The translations under genes and the position numbers were made by a program. This document shows positions 22,567-25,012 of a DNA stretch of 25,012 nucleotides, piece after piece. The notes beneath the pieces were generated by a model that was not told the origin of the DNA, made no database searches, and saw only the letters and a program-made list of their open reading frames with translations. Positions within the stretch are counted from its first letter, which is position 1. Each line of letters begins with the position of its first letter. The DNA comes from COE1 sp964445375 (GTDB lineage: Bacteria; Bacillota; Clostridia; Lachnospirales; Lachnospiraceae), in the NCBI GenBank assembly GCA_964445375.1, contig CAYUKO010000045.1:1-25012 (forward strand), read 5' to 3'.

Positions 22567-23325
22567 TCATAACACACTTCTTAAAAATTGTCTTGCTTCC
22601 GGTGTCTTAGGATTTGAAAAGATTTCCTCAGGTGCTCCCTCTTCTAAAATCTTGCCATTTGCCATAAAGACTACCTTATCAGCAACCTCTCTTGCAAAGC
22701 CCATCTCATGTGTTACACAAATCATGGTCATACCTTGATTTGCCAAATCCTTCATAACATTTAAAACCTCGCCTACAAGCTCCGGATCAAGAGCAGAAGT
22801 TGGCTCATCAAAAAGCATCATCTTTGGCTCCATCGCAAGTGCTCTTGCAATGGCTACACGCTGCTGCTGCCCACCAGACAATCTTGCCGGATATTCATCC
22901 AGCTTGTCTGCAAGACCTACTCTTGCAATCAAATCCTTTGCAATAGCTTCTGCCTTATCCTTACTCATTTTCTTAACATTGACTGGTGCAAGCATTACAT
23001 TTTCCAAAACAGTTTTGTGTGGAAAAAGATTAAAGCGTTGGAAAACCATTCCCATTTCCAGTAACAACTGTTTCTTTTTCTTCGTATCCATCTTATCAAC
23101 AGTCTTATCATTTTCACGGTGGTAAAAAAGCTCATCCTCAATAAATATCTTACCACTTGTAATCTTCTCTAATCGGTTAAGAGAACGTAAGAATGTAGAC
23201 TTTCCGGCGCCGGATGGACCAATGATAACGACCACCTCTCCCGGTTCTACGGTCAGATTAATATCCTTTAATACCTCAAGCTCACCAAAACGCTTTGCCA
23301 GGTGCTCTGTTCTAATCATTGACAT
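22567..23325 (-). CDS. Polar amino-acid ABC transporter, ATP-binding protein
   Basis: This is a 252-residue ATPase of the GlnQ/HisP type. It has Walker A GPSGAGKST (36-44), the Q loop at Gln96 in FQRFNLF, signature LSGGQQQR (149-156), Walker B MLFDEP (170-175) and the switch His206 in VTHEMGF. An insert of about 20 basic residues (70-88) follows the first beta domain. I chose the ATG at 23325 because AGGAGG (plus-strand 23335-23340) precedes it by nine bases; the frame stays open upstream to 23388, but that stretch overlaps the permease gene and has no homology. The permease stop at 23339 overlaps this ribosome site, implying translational coupling. It powers amino-acid uptake with the two genes before it. 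Confidence 0.93.
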   Translation of the reverse strand: MSMIRTEHLAKRFGELEVLKDINLTVEPGEVVVIIGPSGAGKSTFLRSLNRLEKITSGKIFIEDELFYHRENDKTVDKMDTKKKKQLLLEMGMVFQRFNLFPHKTVLENVMLAPVNVKKMSKDKAEAIAKDLIARVGLADKLDEYPARLSGGQQQRVAIARALAMEPKMMLFDEPTSALDPELVGEVLNVMKDLANQGMTMICVTHEMGFAREVADKVVFMANGKILEEGAPEEIFSNPKTPEARQFLRSVL

Positions 23326-23338
23326 ATTTCCATTCCTC

Positions 23339-24010
23339 CTACTCGTATCTTGAAAATCTTGCTTCCAGCTTACGGAATATGAATTCAAAGAAAGCTGTCA
23401 TAATCAGATAAATCACCATTGCCGGAATATAGACGAGTGCCGTACCGGTCGAAGATGAAATTGCTCTGGTAACCTTTGTCAAATCGGCAAGTGCGATGAT
23501 AGACACCAACGAAGCATCCTTTAATACCATAATGAACTCGTTTGCAATCGATGGCACAAGTCTTCGAATAGACTGTGGAAAGATAACAAGTCTCATAGTC
23601 TGGGCATTGCTAAGACCTAATGCCTTAGCTGCCTCAAACTGACCCTTGTCAATGGATTGGATTGCTGCACGGATAAATTCAGAGCAGTATGCCGCACTAT
23701 TTAAAGCAAAAGCTATAAAGGCTGCCAGGAAACGGCTGTTAATCGTAAGCGCCATATTAATCTGCGGTAAGCCAAAGTAAATAAAATACAGCTGCATTAA
23801 AAGCGGTGTTCCTCGAAAGAAAAATATGTATGCACTACAAAGTCCTCTTAGGATTTTATTCTTTGACATTTTCCCCAGTGCAAGAAAAACACTGATGACC
23901 AATCCCATTGATACTGCACAGATGGTCAATAATATTGTAGTCTTGGCGCCATTTAAAAGCTGAGGCAGCCAGCTCATTATCTGTTGTAACATAAATCCAA
24001 TCCCTTCCAT
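23339..24010 (-). CDS. Polar amino-acid ABC transporter, permease
   Basis: This is a 223-residue HisM/GlnP-type permease with about five membrane segments. The cytoplasmic EAA loop is clear: EFIRAAIQSIDKGQFEAAKALGLSNAQ (111-137), where it contacts the ATPase. RGTPLLMQLYFIYFGLP (66-82) is the other typical block. The ATG at 24010 has only a weak AGAGAG ahead of it; an ATG at 23992, preceded by AAGGGATTGG, gives a protein six residues shorter and is a fair alternative. It is the middle gene of the transporter operon, 21 bases after the binding-protein stop. A single permease gene suggests a homodimeric channel. Confidence 0.93.
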   Translation of the reverse strand: MEGIGFMLQQIMSWLPQLLNGAKTTILLTICAVSMGLVISVFLALGKMSKNKILRGLCSAYIFFFRGTPLLMQLYFIYFGLPQINMALTINSRFLAAFIAFALNSAAYCSEFIRAAIQSIDKGQFEAAKALGLSNAQTMRLVIFPQSIRRLVPSIANEFIMVLKDASLVSIIALADLTKVTRAISSSTGTALVYIPAMVIYLIMTAFFEFIFRKLEARFSRYE

Positions 24011-24031
24011 CTCTCTAATTCTTAACAGGAA

Positions 24032-24934
24032 CTAATCTCTAAGTCCTGCTGTTAAATCTGTTCCAAAATGCTTTTCAGCAATGCTGCCAAGTGTACCATC
24101 TGCATACAAAGCATCTAATGCTTCTTCAATTTTTGCAGTTAATCCATCATTACCCTTTTTTAAGCAGATTCCGATTGGTTCTAATTCTTCATTTTCCCAT
24201 ACTGTCTTATAGTTTGCTGCATCATCACCAAGATAATATGCTGCTACCACACTGTCCGTAAATACAGAATCAGTACGACCTGTCTTCAAATCATCAAAGC
24301 AGTTGATTACTTTATCATACTGGAACAATTCAACGCCAAGTTCAGCACCATGCTCTTTCATATAATCATCAGAGGTTGTCTCCGCCTGAACTGCGGTTGA
24401 ATGACCATTTAATGCCTCCATGGAATCGATTTCAGATTCATTTGGAACAATCAATACGGTATGATTTGATACGTATGGTGTTGTCAGGTTGAACTGCTCT
24501 TTTCTTTCATCTGTGATGCTGACACAGGAAATAATACAGTCATATTTTTCGGTATCTACGCCTGCAAAGATGCCATCCCATGCAGTATCTACAAGCTCAA
24601 GCTCTAATCCAAGATAATCTGCAACCGCATTGGCTACATCCACATCAAAACCGATTGGTGTTGCTCCGTCTGTATCAAAGTATTCCATTGGAGGATATCC
24701 AATTTCCATACCTACCATTAAAACGCCGTCCTTCAAGGTTGTTACTTCTGCTTCGCTTTCAGTCTCTACCGCTGCTGTTGTCGTGCTTTCCTCAACAATT
24801 GATGTTGTTTCTGCCTCAGCGGTTACAGCTTCCTCACTTTCAATGATTGGAGCCTGCGTTGTTTCACTTCCACATGCCATCATAGACATTGCCATACTAA
24901 GACACACAAATACAGATACTACTTTTTTCTTCAT
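24032..24934 (-). CDS. Amino-acid-binding lipoprotein of an ABC transporter
   Basis: This is a 300-residue family 3 solute-binding protein. A basic start and hydrophobic segment end in a lipobox (S-M-M-A-C, Cys21), so the protein is lipid-anchored outside the cell. A low-complexity linker rich in Thr, Glu and Ala (about 24-66) precedes the binding domain: LMVGMEIGYPPMEYFD, then PIGFDVDVANAVADYLGLELELVDTAWDGIFAGVDTEKYDCIIS, with ERKEQFNLTTPY in the usual position. The aromatic and acidic pocket points to a polar amino acid, but the exact ligand is not clear. It is the first gene of the operon, with a strong AAGGAGGG site. The promoter probably lies at or beyond the right edge of the window. 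Confidence 0.93.
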   Translation of the reverse strand: MKKKVVSVFVCLSMAMSMMACGSETTQAPIIESEEAVTAEAETTSIVEESTTTAAVETESEAEVTTLKDGVLMVGMEIGYPPMEYFDTDGATPIGFDVDVANAVADYLGLELELVDTAWDGIFAGVDTEKYDCIISCVSITDERKEQFNLTTPYVSNHTVLIVPNESEIDSMEALNGHSTAVQAETTSDDYMKEHGAELGVELFQYDKVINCFDDLKTGRTDSVFTDSVVAAYYLGDDAANYKTVWENEELEPIGICLKKGNDGLTAKIEEALDALYADGTLGSIAEKHFGTDLTAGLRD

Positions 24935-25012
24935 AATAATTCCCTCCTTGTGGCCATCGGTAGTGTCAAATCTACTACCTATTTTTTCTTTAATAACCTT
25001 TATTTTCGGGAG

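Noticed and set aside
22850..23125. Plus-strand open frame opposite the ABC ATPase
   Set aside because: It is antisense to Walker A and signature codons, with no start signal and no recognisable family.
23326..23388. N-terminal extension of the ABC ATPase
   Set aside because: It overlaps the permease gene and shows no ATPase homology; AGGAGG lies just before the ATG at 23325.
24959..24979. Hairpin GGTAGT/ACTACC followed by a T run at the right edge, with a TTGACA inside it on the minus strand
   Set aside because: In the plus sense there is no gene for it to terminate. The minus-strand TTGACA has no -10 box at a workable distance. Too little flanking sequence remains to call a leader element.

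Overview
The window looks like chromosomal DNA of a low-to-moderate GC, spore-forming member of the Clostridia, most likely Lachnospiraceae. This rests on strong AGGAGG-type ribosome binding sites, TTGNNN-17-TATAAT-type promoters, two CotF-type spore coat proteins, DUF4358 lipoproteins, an AlgI-type MBOAT with a DHHW protein, DUF4422, and an intracellular xyloglucan-type glycosidase pair. No phage, insertion sequence, CRISPR, rRNA or tRNA was seen. Genus is not decidable from the sequence alone.

Layout. (1) 1-1303, minus strand: a lipoprotein followed by a membrane-bound O-acyltransferase (MBOAT) that runs off the left edge. (2) 1504-1976, plus: two small CotF-like ferritin-fold coat proteins, closed by a terminator. 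(3) 2151-6281, plus: a four-gene surface-polymer acylation operon of secreted SGNH esterase, DUF4358 lipoprotein, AlgI-like MBOAT and DHHW protein, with a clear promoter and an inverted repeat at the predicted transcription start. (4) 6282-6549: no gene, but a roughly 228-bp nested palindrome built from five co-axial inverted repeats, which is the most unusual structure here. (5) 6550-7095, minus: a YbaK/PrdX-type prolyl-tRNA deacylase, whose leader can form two competing hairpins and whose promoter carries 15-bp direct repeats. (6) 7287-11198, minus: a GH74-like protein followed by a GH31 alpha-xylosidase, probably a cytoplasmic xyloglucan-oligosaccharide unit. (7) 11407-12138, plus: a histidine phosphatase. 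(8) 12151-15547, minus: an orphan hybrid histidine kinase and, upstream of it, a DUF4422 glycosyltransferase. (9) 15758-20776: two plus-strand cyclic-di-GMP proteins with degenerate GGDEF and intact-looking EAL domains, flanking a minus-strand M18 aminopeptidase. (10) 20818-24934, all minus: a polar amino-acid ABC transporter (binding lipoprotein, permease, ATPase), a DMT/EamA transporter, and a small alarmone synthetase with its own near-consensus promoter.

How the parts fit. The left third is about secreted or cell-wall polymer modification: the MBOAT moves acyl groups across the membrane, the SGNH and DHHW proteins act on the outer face, and the lipoproteins are probable accessory subunits. 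The middle is hemicellulose use. The right third combines second-messenger signalling (c-di-GMP turnover, (p)ppGpp synthesis, phosphorelay) with amino-acid uptake and peptide turnover. Convergent gene pairs are separated by compact bidirectional terminators. Intergenic gaps of 100-270 bases hold promoters, inverted repeats and hairpins, and no stretch over 300 bases is without a gene.
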